Shown here: in pieces, positions 47,913 to 61,600 of the stretch
How positions within the stretch are numbered: the stretch's first letter is position 1
How the letters are laid out: every line of letters begins with the position of its first letter
NCBI GenBank assembly: GCA_025024175.1
Contig: QCXZ01000001.1
Span: forward strand, 16,306,001 to 16,370,000
Source of the DNA: Rhyzopertha dominica
Taxonomy: Eukaryota; Arthropoda; Insecta; Coleoptera; Bostrichidae
Direction: 5' to 3'
Length of the DNA: 64,000 nucleotides
The notes under the pieces: model-generated
What the model saw: only the letters and a program-made list of their open reading frames with translations
Databases searched by the model: none
What the model was told of the DNA's origin: nothing
Translations under genes and position numbers: made by a program

Positions 47913-50900
47913 ATATTGATAAACGCGTAACAGTTAAAATAATGAATCAAGTGCAGTAGGTACCATTCGTTTTCACTAGATACGCGAGTATTTGAAAACA
48001 AGAATCGAATTGTATTCGTTATTATTCCAGAATTTATACGTTAGGAGGCATCTTTGGATGATGTGAGAGAATACATTAGATTCTGGTAGAACCGCGTGCT
48101 TCCGGAAAATTCAATAAAGGATCGAACTATATTGGAACCTTATAAAAAATACCTGATTGTGTTGAAATAGGAATTGCTCTTGTAGATGTAGACTGCGTTG
48201 AAAATCATATAATCATTTTCTTGATAATGTTTATTGTAAATTAAATATTTTATACGAAATTAGGTATAATGATTTTGTATTAGATACCTTATTTCAAATT
48301 TTGTTTAGAAGTACATTGTAACAACCTTTGTGTTTTTAAAACAGTTAACACAATCTAGTCAGGATTAGAGGTAACTTGTTTACAGCAAAAGTTTATGGTA
48401 GTATTGAATTTATGATTGCTGAGGTCAAATTTATTGCAGGCTAATCAACGAAGGTGTTTATAAGGAATCTTTAATACTACCTATTATATTTTAGGTATTT
48501 AATGTGCTAAACTAGTAAAGTACCAGTTATTTATTTGTTAAATTTTGATTCTTACAGGATTAATAAAACAAATACAAAATATAACTTTCTATAGAAAATC
48601 AATGAACAAAACCGAGCCTGTTTTTGACTCTTTAAATTGTTGGATATTGCTAGATCACTAGATGAAATAACTGGGAAAATTAACCTTTAAGGTTTGCACA
48701 CTGTTGACGAACATTTATTTGTTTAAGCAACTTTATTAAGTAGGAATTACGTTATTTATCACGTGTAATAGAAAAATGCAACAGCAGGTGGTGCCTAATA
48801 CACAGACAAACGACGCTATTTGTTTCTAGAGTGCTTGTTAAATGTTTTATAACATTTTTCTCTTTTGACATCCGTATAACAATGAAATGCTATATCGCAG
48901 CAGTTATGAGTGTGACGCTAATAACGGGTGATGCAAGTGTGAATAGCTTTACATGTGACATATTAGTGAAACAATGCACTTATTTTATAAGCATACAACA
49001 AGTTTTGAATCCAGTTATTTGAATGTACGGGTATTTCTATTTTATAATTTCACACCGTTATTTCTTCGAACCTAAGTTTGGAAAGCTAGTATTCAAGGAC
49101 AAATACATTTTGACAAAACAAATACAACAAGCTTTTTTTGCCTAAAAACCAAATTGCACCCCCCAAACAGTGATTTTTATTGTAGTCTCTTCCCTCTGTA
49201 CCCAAATGGCTTTCACGGTTGCAGAATTGAGTTTTCAAAAGGTACACCTGGATGGTGTCATCTTATTTATGGTTTCCAGGGACAGGTAGTGAACCGGCAC
49301 AGTGCGTTGCCGTAGGAAATAGGAGTGATAATTCGCTGTGAGAAAGCGGCAAAATAAATCACTTCCCTTCGTTTTGTACAGTTGTGGAACTTGGAAAGCG
49401 TGATGTCCTCTGTGGACTTACCAGGTGCGAGGTTCATTTTATTGCGGCTCATAAAAGGGTAGTTTACACCCGCCTTTAGCCCAACACCGATTTTACAAGT
49501 TTATTAGTGCTGGTACCCCCATATTATGTTTACTGTTTCTTGATAACCGCATTAACGAAATAATAAGTGAGGGACATTGTAGTTATTAAAATACAAAAGG
49601 AACACTTGTGCTTCCAATAAATGTTAAATTTGACTTTGGTTTCCCAGGATGTAAGATATTTCGTTAGGTAATTAAGTAAGTGTTTCGTAATTTTTATATG
49701 TGCCAGATCCTTGTGAACTTTTAATAATGAATTTTGTTATGGTGACTATTCGTGTTATATTAGGTTTAGGTTTGAAAGGATTTCCAGAAAATATCCCCGA
49801 TTGGAGTGCTTGGATAATTAGTAACAATTTTAACGGGTTTGGTTAATGGAAATGACATCTGAGACTTTCAGCCCTTGCGTGGGTTCAAATCTTTTATTAG
49901 TTATGTTATATTTACGAAAATGCTTATTTCTATAATAATAAAAACACTGATTGTTTAACAAAATCGGATATGCAATGTACGAACTTTTCCAGTACAGGAA
50001 CGTTAGCAGATAAAAGGCGTAGCTATATATATGTGCCTTACCTTCAATAACCTGCAAGCTACAATAAATTGTATATTCCTACGAATTTTCATTTTTTTGT
50101 TACTATATATATTATAAGCGCTAATATTTAAGTTTGTTCATTATTTATTCACAATAAATGAAATATAATAAAGTAGCTTTTAATGCGTGTAGGTATTATC
50201 ATGATTTACGATGAAAATTCAACTTTAATGATGCAATATCGGTTTATTAATTGCAGTAAATAATTGTTAAATTAATAGATAAAAGTGGCAATTTATACCT
50301 GTTCAATCTATCAGTTCTCTTTAATATATAAGGGAGTGAGTCTGTTTCAAATAAAAAATTAAATACTACAGTTTTAAACGTATTATGAAAATATCTATAC
50401 AAGTTCCTCAAGTTTAGCATCTAGTTAAGTATCTAATAGCTCATCTTCTAAGTTTGTTATACTGCAGCAGAAATCAACCAAATATTATTTCTGAGATCTT
50501 TATTTTGTAGCTATATATTGTTTGTTTGTCTTACAGACCTATTTTTTATAATACTAGTTGTAATAATCATAGTAGGTCACTCTTTAGCTAATATTGTATT
50601 TACTAACCTTATAGTAATATTACTATAAATGATAAAGAAAGCAAAAATATCGTTTTCTTGCATCAGAAATGTCTAACATGAAACGAATATGTACACCACA
50701 TACGAACATTATAGAGACTGCCTTTTTGTTGTATGGCTTAAAAAACTAAATTAACCTATTTCAATAAAGATTTTGGCTACAGATTACTTTGCCTTAAAAC
50801 AATGCATACAATTAATAAAACCACTCTTCCTTTTGAGCAAGAAAAGTATTTATTGTAAAAAAATGTGTTTAGTTCTCACTTCCTTGGTGATAGTAAAAAG

Positions 50901-53879
50901 CATTTTGTTGTTTTCACAATTACAACAGGCTTTTGTTATACAGTGGCAGCAAAAACCGTGTTTTCCCTAGATTGATTAAGGATAATATAGCTTTGATGGG
51001 TTTGTCAGTTTTGAAAAGTGAAAATGCCAAAACTATTATTATGTTTTACTGTTTCTAAACTATAAGAAGACTATTAAAGCACAAGAGCAATCACAAACCA
51101 TTATAATTTAAATATTTAATTGATTCGATGCCTAACAGGCTAAATAAAGTACAGGCAGCTAATAAAGCAATGACAAAATATTAATAATTTTAGACTTATA
51201 TATTTTAGTCTTTCAATTAAATAAAGTAAATAAAGTTTGACTCCTCAGTTACTGTTATTCGACGCTTTGACGGATCACAATGAATAACCTATTTCGTCCC
51301 AGAGTTCGCAAGTTCGAGTTCAGCCTAGTGCATGGGTGGTAGTGTATGTGTCTTTTATGTGTATAAAAATGTGTAAACAATAATAAATATAATAAAAATG
51401 TATCCTAATGAACTGGCTAATTGTCAAAAACAGACAGGGTCAAAGATTAATTAAAAAAATAACCCTTTTTTTCTAAAAGCAGCATAAAACTTCACAATGG
51501 AAAAAGAATAAAATAACTGTTACCTACTTGACTTTTGTGGTGTACGCGTCATTTTTGGGCGGCACTGTACATATTTATCACTATTTACTATATGGTTCAA
51601 TTAACTACGTATCTATCAGATTTATCGGTCTAAGAGAACATGTGCAACGATGTACACTGTTACCTACAAGTAAATATACACGCAACAAATTTATTCATAG
51701 GTTGAAATTGCGCTGCATCTCTTATTATGTTGATGTGATAAAGAAATCTTGAGTTTCACATTCTTGTCTTTCCTATTTGTACATCGTGTATGGGACGAAG
51801 AAGACTTCCGATGCACAGACGCGTATTAACGAACATATTTGTCGGTACGCTAGAAATTTAAAAACTGGGGTCATTTTGATTTGTGTGATTTGTGATTTGT
51901 ACATACTTACTACCGTTGTCTAAATAATTATTCAGACAACGCTACTATGTTTGCAAAATAATTCTTAGTAAATCTTAGCGTGACTGCTGCGACACAAAAC
52001 ATTTAGTAGGTAATTGAAAATTGCTCAATAATATCTGGGTTTTTACTTTTTATATCTGTAATGACTAAATTACTATATTATAGCATTTCAACGGCATATC
52101 AGATATATTATTTTCGTACGCTTCTTCTAAGAACGATTATTACTAATCTTTCGTTGTTTTTAACCAATGTCAATAAAATCCTCTTAAATAGATAAACTTG
52201 CCCACTTAGCTTTGTTTACATGACGCATCTGTGAGCTGTGGTAGCTGAGTTTATTAACCAGTGTTTGCATTATAAGTATTAATTTAAATTTGAAACATTT
52301 GTAAACCATTTCCTTACCAGCATCCGTAAGATCTCGAAGGATAAGTAAATAGCGGTTAAAACAATATGTTAGTGACCATTATGGTTAATAATCAATTCGT
52401 ATAAATTTCACAGACTGAACGGTCATTGCATCTAAATATTAATGATGCCGTTAGATACAGATAGAGGTGGGAATACAGAGTGTTGCTTCAAGGTTTTTGA
52501 GGTTGTTCGCCCGCAAAGTTCTGTAGTTTTTTTCCCTATACAATAAGGTCGGTGATTTAACAGTGTCAAATTATTTATAACTATGTGCATACTAAGAACA
52601 AGGAACTGTAACTAACTACTTAACTTATAATTGGGGTTGGAGTTTCGAAGCCAGAAATAATTTACTATCTGCCTGGGTTGTCTAGATTTCTGACACTGAG
52701 AAATACTTGGAATTATCGACCAATAGATAGTGCGGTGGCCAAAAACACAGATCTTGCATTAACCACCGCTCGTTATACGGCCGCACTAATCTGCGTAGGC
52801 CTTGTTAAAGCATCTTTTTGTGTGTAAAACGCAGCTTTTTAAATTGGATGATCTAGAAAACAAGAAACCTCACTTCGCGGTGGTCGTAATTAATCCTTTG
52901 TAGATGTATAAAATATATATTCCTAGTTAGGATAACATTTAGATAATAGATATTCTCCGCAAAGGTTCAGTGTTCAGGTACAAATATCCCTAGTAACGGT
53001 GAAAATTCGGGAGACCGTTTAATCAAATGACAAAACTCTTTAATGTGCTGATTTTACACCAGCTGCGTGCCTCCGAGTAGTATGGTACAGATAGTAATAA
53101 TAGTTTCCAGATGCTCTAACTTTCTAGAAGTTAGTTGAGCGATTGGTTTAGGTACAGGGACAACTTGTTTTCAAATAAAGATTATAGTTTTTGCTTCAAA
53201 CAAAATGATATTAAATAACAGCTTTTCCATCCCCAATTTTATAACAGTTTTCGGTGCATTTAACATTAGTGAAAGTCTATAAGATTGTTAGAAGAATTAA
53301 ATTTCATGGAAACTAGATCCATTTACTAGCCATCGTAAGAGTGAAGTCCTGTGTGGATACCCACATAACTTCTGCAAACCGTTTGCGGTGGAATGATGTG
53401 GTGAAGACAGTGATGCAAAATACCCCAACTAAAGTTCTTTTAATCATTTGAGGGTAGATTGCTGATCATTGCTTCATTAAAGCCAAACACGTCTTTATAT
53501 TTTGTCTCGGTGTAAAATGTACTACTGAAGATATACATCCATAAGGATATCGCGCTTGGAAAATGTAAAGAGTCTGGATATTCCACTTCAGACAGTTTAT
53601 TATACTACATTACGCTGTAAGTTAGATGGAGGCAATGAATGATTCCTCTTGAGGCAGTTCAAAAGAAGTTCACCGATTTCCAAACTTGTTTGCGACGAAG
53701 TGAATGTTGCAAATGAGGAAGAAGATGTAGGATGTAGTTCTATGCAGTAGGAATAATAGATGATGTCTTTTACCTTGCTAAATCATTAGACGTATATGCA
53801 CATAAACACTGTCTAATAAAAACATGTATAGGTGCTGTAAGACGCTTTTTTTCTCCAACAAATTTAAAAGGAGTTTCCA
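47913..53879. other. Long non-coding stretch, nothing recognised
   Basis: About 6 kb of AT-rich DNA. Frames of 60-75 codons occur on both strands without motifs. A slightly more complex patch lies at 49140-49480. No RNA gene or transposon protein was recognised. Confidence 0.4.
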
Positions 53880-55480
53880 TTATCAGTTACGCATGAGTCC
53901 CACTGTTTGAGGTTTGAGTGATCTATATAGATACCCCTGTAATAGACTGATAGACTACTGCATTGAATCTATAGCCCATTCTGTCTCCTGGTGTACCCTA
54001 AACAAATAGCATATTATCAACGGGTGCTTGTCCGATCTCCTCAGGTTACGAAAATGGTGTTCCGAAGAAACGTCTTTTTTCTATGAGTGCTGGACGTTCT
54101 CATATAATATGGCAGGGAGTTTCATCCTTCTCGATGCATGCTGAGGCCTGCTTAATTGCGTAATTTCTGTAGCATTCACCTTATGAAGATATGCAATTCC
54201 CGCAGTAAATTTGATGTTCCTTTCTCAGTAGTTCTTAAATTTTCTAGCATACAGATTAATATACATCTCCATAGGTAGACTCGGCCCTTACCAAGCATTC
54301 TTTATCTCCATTTTTAAATAGCAGGTCTGCTCTCTCGTTGCTCTCGATCCCATGGTGCCCTCGTACTCACTCCAGAGTAACTTGATTTGTATGTGTTCTC
54401 AAGGCACAAAGTTATTATTCAGATCTGATGTGACAAGCATGCAAATTTCCTGATCGCGTTAGGTGTTGTTCCTATCGTCTTTATGATCCTAAGCATTTAA
54501 GGCTTTGTAGCTTACTTATCTACGTTTGCATTATTGTTTATAGTTTTGTGCCACCACGATAATGACGTATAACGCAACTCCGGGATACACCCAGTAAAAC
54601 ATTTTGGGTCCTCATGTTCTTCAGCTAACTTTTTCCAGATATACCTTGAGTATCCTTGTATCTAGTGTTAGTTCAACATATTTGATCTTATATATCCTTC
54701 AGTGGTACATGCTATTCCTAGAATTTCAGTCCATTTAACTGCCGAAGGTTTCTTCTTTAGATAAATGTCATCGCTGATATTTTTGTGGAATGACTGCTAG
54801 TCCTTCCCTTGTACACTACCAGTACCACTACCCGAGTTTTAGTGCCTGCTATGCCATATTTGATATAGTGTCTTCAAAATTCTGCAAATCAGGTTTTCGT
54901 TGCCATAGATCATCCACAGTAGCAGTGAGAACACGCCTACCTGCCGACTACCGTTGATACTATTATTTCTCATGTCGTGTGATCTACAGAAGTCCTGAGA
55001 CTTTGTTTCTAGGCATGGATCCACGCGCCTTATTAAACAAGAGCTCACCCAAGATAATTCATTGTTGCTCGAAAAGCTTTCTAATTCTGCTAGTTGGCTT
55101 ATATAAAGCTAATTGAAAGGATTTTTCTTGCACTAAAGTGTTGTCCCTGATCTTTCTATCAATTAATTTCTCTAAAGCTTTTAAAAGAAATCACTGATCG
55201 GGATTAATCACTCCCTGACTTAGGCTATTTTAGTTTTCTTCTAGCCAAGCGGTTTATGTCCAGTATCCAAACTTGCATTTTTTATGCGTCATAGGTGTGT
55301 CGTCAATTATTTCAATCTCTAATAGAAATCTGTCTGTAAAGGTGGCAAGTTCTATATCCAACGCTCGAGGCTATAATATTTAATTCTAAGGGCTGTATGG
55401 ATTTAATACGCTTATGTTTGTGAAAATTTCAAACTGTCCGACATTTTCAACAGATGCAGCAACAAGTGCAGGACGAGCCA
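53880..55480 (-). pseudogene. Jockey-type LINE relic with RT and RNase H
   Basis: Read on -, pieces appear in the right order. ALEKLIDRKIRDNTLVQEKSF (about 55120-55180) matches the N-terminal RT segment. RQVGVFSLLLWMIYG (about 54900-54945) matches the QGGVLSPLLW box. KWTEILGIA (about 54715-54740) is a weak match to the KYLGV segment. KMFYWVYPGVALYVIIVVAQ (about 54545-54605) matches WIYTAVVRP-LTYG--VWW. WSEYEGTMGSRATREQ (about 54335-54380) matches the RNase H segment WVPGHEGIEGNE-AD. A weak C-terminal tail may extend to about 53900. Many stops and frameshifts make it inactive. The catalytic YADD box was not recognised and the endonuclease part is missing. Confidence 0.7.
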
Positions 55481-56476
55481 AATCTTTGATGGATTTCCTT
55501 CCTTGCCGAAATATAATGAAATATACAACCACTGCGGCAAAAAAATAAGTGACATACATAAATAATTTTCATATACATTTACATTAACTGATGACTTTAA
55601 GCTACAAAAAACTGAATAACGCCACGAAGACTACTTTTGGTCGGATTTTCGATCGTGATGTCACTTTTCAACTCGGTAACAATGCCTAGTAATATTGACA
55701 GATGCAGCACTAGTGCATAAACAGACAGAATACTCAAAACGAGTTCTGTTGCCATGACGACGCAAACAAAATGCAACCTGTTCAGGCGCCTTCTTAAAAT
55801 AAAAATGTGATTATTGGTTAGTTTTTTAAGATATTGCCTCGTTCTATGAGCGATGTCTGTTGCGCCGGAATGGTTGTGTTAGAAGCTTTTGACCCAGTAT
55901 TACCGCCGACTCTAAAGTAAATCTTGCCTGTTTGACGCTATTTATATCCCCTGAAGTCCTTGTCGATGAACATCTCAAAAAGAGAATTATCTGGAGCACA
56001 AAGTATTTGAGCCGGCGTCTCCTGCTAAAAATGCAGACGATAAGCCATAAACCAGAATGCAATATGCCCGTCTGCAAATCCACTTCGTTAAGTGAATTTC
56101 AGCTGCATACTAAATAGGCAGGCCGAGCCTAGCGCGGGCTAACTCGATAAAAACGGGTGCAAAACAACAACCACGTTTACCATACGACATTTCATTAGGT
56201 GAGCTAATCGAGTTGGCGGTGTGTATGTGTGTTTGTGTGAATCTCATAACGGCCCATGCTTACACTGAAACATTTATGGTGAAAATGCTAATCAGTTCTG
56301 TCGTAGGCAGATTAAACAAAGCGCAGCGGTAATTTTGGGCAAACAACGTTATTGCACGGAGTGATTTAAATAATTGCTTATTGCTAAATACAATGTAGAC
56401 CAATGCGGAACCACTTTAGCATCATTGACTATCAAAATAGATGTAGTGGTGAAATTTCCAATTCTGCACAAATAAT
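55481..56476. other. Non-coding stretch
   Basis: No gene recognised. About 55620-56250 is less AT-rich, with overlapping frames on both strands (55844-56117) that lack motifs. A TGTG/GTTTG-rich tract lies at about 56219-56240. Confidence 0.35.
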
Positions 56477-56821
56477 GGGTGTTCACAAAAAAGGTTAAGT
56501 AAGCCAGTAATGGTTTTGTCATCGTGAACGTACGTTGCAATGGTGGTGCAATAAACTGTTCTGTCACTTGTGGCGGTTGTCAAACGAGCTTCGTTATTTT
56601 TGTCTGCTCATGCATTTCGCGCAATCGTTCTATATTCCGCGATTTGTAAACGTTTTTGCAGAATCAACGGTGCTCCTGTTAATCACAGATAAGCGTCTTA
56701 TGTTTATCAGTGTAATAAACGAATACTCCAAATGGGCCAAACGTCATCAAATTGTACGAATTAATCTACAGGGCAGGCGCTACGTTCGCGTTCACTTGAA
56801 TCGTCTTTTTATGAACGTCCC
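56477..56821. mobile_element. MITE-like element, copy 2
   Basis: Starts GGGTGTTCACAAAAAAGG then TTAAGTAAGCC. On the other strand it starts GGGACGTTCATAAAAAG then ATTCAAG. The left 95 bp (AAGTAAGCCAGTAATGG, TTTTGTCATCGTGAACGT, GTTGCAATGGTGG, CTGTCACTTG) match 26494-26590, and the right end matches that copy's right end (TTTTTATGAACGTCC). Internal sequences differ in length. No transposase is encoded. Confidence 0.6.
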
Positions 56822-57270
56822 TTATATGTATGAATGAATCGATCAAATATCAAGCTCATTTTTACCTTTAAAATAATTCAATTCGAACTCTAGATAACTG
56901 CAAGCTTACTGCTGTATACAGTGTTAAACAATGTGTCACTTTGCCCAATCCTGTTATTGAAAATTATCGTTTCTTATTTAGATATAAAATGTGAAAGCGT
57001 TTGATTAGTCCATTGCACTAAAACTATTTACATAAGGAAACAGTGGGAGAAAAAAAGTCACTCACTCTCTTTGTCTATACACATAAACACATTTTATTCA
57101 TACACATCAACAATATAATTTATAAATATGAATGTTAACAAAAAATTGTTAGAAATTGCTTAATTTACACCAGGGAATTGATTTTAACTCTTGTGGTTAA
57201 ACTCCCAAGCGAATTTTCTTGCTGATGCGGTTGACAGAATCACTTGTAATAATTTGTCCTTATCTTGATT
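56822..57270. other. Non-coding stretch next to the recombinase relic
   Basis: AT-rich. The - strand just beyond the recombinase stop (57150-57270) still reads protein-like in the same frame for about 20 codons (ILSTASARKFAW), so the original protein probably extended past the stop. Confidence 0.35.
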
Positions 57271-57397
57271 TTAATTGGGCCCCAACTCTTCTATATAGCT
57301 CTCCGCAATCGATGGGGAAAGCCAACCTCCGTGTCTTTTAAGCGTCAGGATATCAGCAGAAGTATTTGCCAATAGTGTTGTCGATGTCCGCCGAAAC
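57271..57397 (-). pseudogene. Crypton-like tyrosine recombinase, catalytic C-terminus
   Basis: On the - strand 41 codons end at a TAA (57273-57271). FRRTSTTLLAN (from 57397) carries the second catalytic Arg of the HxxR box. LKRHGGW at about 57320-57340 carries the conserved His or Trp box. AESYIEEL at about 57285-57310 carries the putative nucleophile Tyr. Order and spacing match the end of eukaryotic tyrosine recombinases, which cut and rejoin DNA through a 3'-phosphotyrosine. LKRHGGW-S--VAE-YI is typical of insect Crypton-type transposons and their relatives. A TAG immediately precedes FRR, and no N-terminal part with the first catalytic Arg is visible, so this is a truncated relic. All three visible active-site residues are intact. 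Confidence 0.65.
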
Positions 57398-57440
57398 TAT
57401 ATCCTGTACCAATAACAGGATTGAATAAGATACTTTACAG

Positions 57441-57516
57441 CACTCGTGGGAGACTAAATCACTCGACTGTGTGTTTCAACACACTCGTGAGTGAAGCGTT
57501 TAGTTCCTTCACTCGT
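57441..57516. repeat. Hairpin with four CACTCG motifs
   Basis: CACTCG occurs at 57441, 57460, 57483 and 57510. Between them is a nested inverted repeat: ACTAAA (57453-57458) with TTTAGT (57499-57504), a CACTC/GAGTG pair inside it, and a perfect inner hairpin GTGTG-TTTCAA-CACAC (57469-57484). It sits about 45 bp upstream of the recombinase relic as read on -. Confidence 0.7.
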
Positions 57517-60500
57517 ACTAAGTAACATATTGGATGTAACTGACAGCATTTATGCTTAAAACCGAATAATGTGTATGATTTTGCTTCTACAATTCAAGGA
57601 TTTCTGCAAGGTAACATACTCGTACATCTAAAATCAACCAAAATGATTGATTTCAGAGATATCTTGATTCTATGGAAAAGAAAAGATATCAGCGTGGAGT
57701 CCATCCAGATTCATTAACTTAAAATACACTAAAAGTCGGAAAATGCGTAATTTAAAGCTTAACATTGATTTACACAAACTATAATTCACTGTAGGCAAGG
57801 TATCTTAGAAACTGGTGCGCTGCAAAAATATTTTGTGTGTCAATGGTACCCACGCCAAGGTTTTCTCACATCCACCAAATGGTATACTCAGTTCATTAAG
57901 TTAAACGCATTGAAAGGTATTCACTGGACGAATTTATGGACCTGGAAACACACCGTAAATATACCAGCGGGCAATTTCATTCCTGTTTGTGTCCGTGCCC
58001 AGAATACGAAAAATATGTTAAACAATTCAAGTAGGAGCCACAATTTAGGCATCGCTGGTTACTCTACGTCCTTCTCGGTAGTCAAATTAACATTTTCTAC
58101 ATATTTATTGTAGTTTATACTAACGACTGGCTTTCAGAGCGGTAACCCACAGAGCTGGAAGGAGAAGGGACCAGGTAAGCAGGTGTACGTGTGCACAGGC
58201 CCCTTTTCCCTATTAGTCAACAAAGCCCTAACACAAAACACTCTCCGACATTCCCATATTTTTTGATACGGTTTACACTTCCAGCCGTACGGTTAATTTC
58301 ATTGTGCGTCTTTTACAATTGGTTTAGGCACGCATCTGCATTAACAATTTTTATAATCATGAATGTCGATTCGATACATCTAATATAAAGTATTCTTTAT
58401 GCAGTTGATTTTGGCAAAGCCAAATGCCACCATTTCAGCTGCTAATAAGGATTCTTCATCAACAGCTTAACAAATACATTGAAAAGCTTCTTCATTTGGA
58501 TTTGCCAAAATAAATTGTTAGAAGATAAACTGAATAGATACAAGTGTACAATTATCATTTAGTTACTATCACGAACATGAACATATCTACATAACACCAA
58601 TTTATCATATCAATAAAGGAACATGTGGAGAGGCTTTGTATTGATCATCCTTGTTGANTACTCCTACATTTTTTATTTAATACTATAGAACAGAAGTTTA
58701 ACTCCTTAAACAATCCGTAAAAGCCTAACTGAGCCTTAAATATATTGTAATATTGTTAGTTTATTAGAAGTAATATACTGCATTTGGACGTTGATATGCA
58801 ATCAAGACCCATAAAAAATTCCTACGTAATTACTTCTAATATACCAAAGGCTAAACTTTAACGGAATATTTACTTTGCCAAAATTGAAGTTTAGTCAAAA
58901 ATATAGGTGTTAAAAAGTTAAAATAGCGGCAATAAACACGTACTTTGAACGTTTTATTTGATGTAATTACTTCAAAAATTAATATTGTTTACAAAATGAA
59001 AAAATTCCCACGTAAAACAGCCTTTAGCGGTTTCGTGCTCGTATGATGTCATTTCGCATATGTGTCAATTTCATCAACGGTGTTTTCAGGGTTAATATAG
59101 ATTATAATCAGTCTTGATTTTAGACAATTTTTAATTAAACATTTCTTATTAAATAAGTAAGTATACTTCATGGCATATATATTTATTGCCTTGTATAGTT
59201 TTATAGAGAAGGTGATTTTTTGTACATTTTAATTAATTTCTTCTCAGTTGACTTGTTAAGCCTTTTACGTTTACATAAACTACTTATATAAACTGGAAAG
59301 AAATAAGGTATTAGCTATATCAAATCTGTTATAATAAAATGTCATGAAGGGAAAATAAATACTTAATTTATCAAATGTAAATGTAGAAGATTGTTTTTAT
59401 AAAAGCATATATCAAATTTTTCGCTGTGGATAACACTATTGATTTGTAATTTGTAAGGCGTAATTTATAAGATAAATGTCAATCTAGAGAATTATTAAAT
59501 TAGTTGAACGATGATAAGTAACGCGTATTAAAGGAGAAGTAAAGAGTTGCGAAACAATTTTTCGATAGCAGTTCGTAAATGATCAGCCTTATCTTAAAAA
59601 CCTTTGTAATGATGATGAAATGGACGATCTTGAGCGCACTCAAGCATAAGAATGTGGGGTATGTACGTGCGAGTTGGGCAAAGATTTTGAAAAGTGGTAT
59701 TGTAGCTGTTCGTGTCCAATGAACCCATGGTGTGTTTTTTTCTAACATTGAGTTATGTGTATGTCTAAACTTCAAAATAAAGTTACTTTAACATTCATTC
59801 ATCGTGTCCGGTTTTAGTGATCCCTACATTGACAAAAATGTAGAAATAATCAACATCTCTTCATTCCCCACCATCCACCACGTATCACTCTTCGAATTGA
59901 CTGTACAATAATAAAATTGTGCCTCGCAGTTAAAAACAAAATTTAAAATAAAGAACTCTAATCTTATCACAGTCTTTAATACAAGCAGAAATATTGCGAC
60001 TAATATTTCTTTCAGTACAAAAATCGTAGAAAGTTACGGAGAAATACTGTTTTATAGCTTGTTAAATTCGAAGAAAATGCGACGATTTATCAGCTTAGCT
60101 AGGCACGAGCTTAACCTTTGACGGCGTAAATTGAAAAATGACCCTAATTAAAATGTCGGCGATAAATTTAAATGTCATGTTCTTTAACAGTTCCGTATAC
60201 TCGTCATAATCTTCCGCTGCAATAATTTCCAGTTGAGCACAGAGGAGTAAATTGTGGAAACGTTTAGTATTGGTTGTGAAGGTAACGAAACTTTTTTCAC
60301 GTTGCGCATGACTTGATCGTTTCAGTACGTAAGTAACAGAATGGGATTGGCGCCGAACAATTAGCAGCAGTACTGTAATTCAATTAGATTTAATAGCTGT
60401 ATCATGATGTGTATTTATGTACAGTTTTATAAACGTAAGTTCCTTAAACGATCAGACGTAAAAATATTTATCTGCAATACAAGGCAGTTGTATTCACACT

Positions 60501-60876
60501 TATTTGCTGTACATCTGTTCAACAAAGAAGCTGGGCATTTTAATAGCTGATGGTTTTGAACAAATTTTTTTAGCTACTCTTATGAAGGTGAAACATAAAG
60601 GAGTGGAAAGCATTGTGTGATGCGCAGAAAACTTCAAACTGCAAATAATAATGTGACCCATACGCTGCACATGCAATAAATGATCAGCTAAATGTCGCTT
60701 ATCAAGATGGAATTGTTATTTTCACAAATAGAGTTCCAAAAGACAAATAACAACGATCGTGCACATCCAGATTTTTGCATAATCTTGCTACACTGCACTA
60801 TAAGTGAACTAAACTGCTTCGCAAGACAAAATGTGGTGTTGAACACTAAGTTAATATTCACTTATTTTTTTATTTA

Positions 60877-60907
<31 letters not shown>

Positions 60908-61528
60908 TTCATAATATTAATAATAATAATAATATTGATTATAATATACATAACTACAAACTTATTTGAATACGTTCCTGGTAGGTAATGTGGTTTAGAT
61001 GATAAGTATTTCACACAACTGAGCAGTATTCTAATTTACGGCGAATAAATGAAAATTACAAGGAGGATATAACTTGAATTGCCGTGCCTTAGTGTTCCTG
61101 ACTCTAAATCTAAATATCTCAGCAGATCTTAGACAAATGTTAACTGGAAGTCCATTTATGCCACATGAATCTCTAACTTGATTTACCCTTGATCTATCTA
61201 TTTAATCGATAGTAACATTATTTATTTGCGTTGATTTTTAAATGTTTTTTATGGAACCACTCCTTAAAATTATCCAAATCGGACTCAAGTCGGTGACAAT
61301 CATAAATCATTACGTTTATACATATAGAGGATATTGACAATTCATTAACGCGTCATTGAAAGTTATTGTTACAGGTAATAATAACTTTGACATTATAATA
61401 ATTAGGGTATGGGCATCATTGCAGAAGTCCCCGAAGAGCGAAAACTACAAAAGCGATAGATAGCTTTCAGTAGCATTACATATAAAAACTTTCACATATA
61501 TATGCCACTTTGCCTGGAATTTGAATAG
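57517..61528. other. Long non-coding stretch
   Basis: No gene recognised. 57830-58400 has two + frames (57835-58113, 58191-58388) with no motifs. About 60050-60330 is a slightly more complex patch. An AAT microsatellite lies at 60880-60945. The rest is AT-rich. Confidence 0.4.
60880..60945. repeat. AAT/ATA microsatellite
   Basis: Interrupted runs of AAT units with ATTC and ATTG breaks. It could be the tail of a decayed LINE, as at 38.65 kb, but no coding relic is visible beside it. Confidence 0.85.
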
Positions 61529-61600
61529 GGTTTTGGTGCTGCAGTGATAGCACGTTTGACTAGTAATCAATAAGTCCCTGGTTCAAACCCGGTTAAAGCT
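61529..61600 (+). tRNA. tRNA-Thr(AGT)-like relic, perhaps a SINE head
   Basis: A D-arm forms from GTGCT and AGCAC around TGCAGTGAT. A 4-bp anticodon stem TTGA/TCAA closes the loop CTAGTAA, which would give anticodon AGT (Thr). A T-arm with loop TTCAAAC follows, with CCTGG facing CCGGT (4 of 5 pairs counting one wobble). The pol III A and B boxes (GGTGCTGCAGTGATAGC and GGTTCAAACCC) are recognisable. The acceptor stem does not pair, so this is not a functional tRNA. It may be a pseudogene or the head of a tRNA-derived SINE; an A/T-rich tail follows. Confidence 0.35.
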
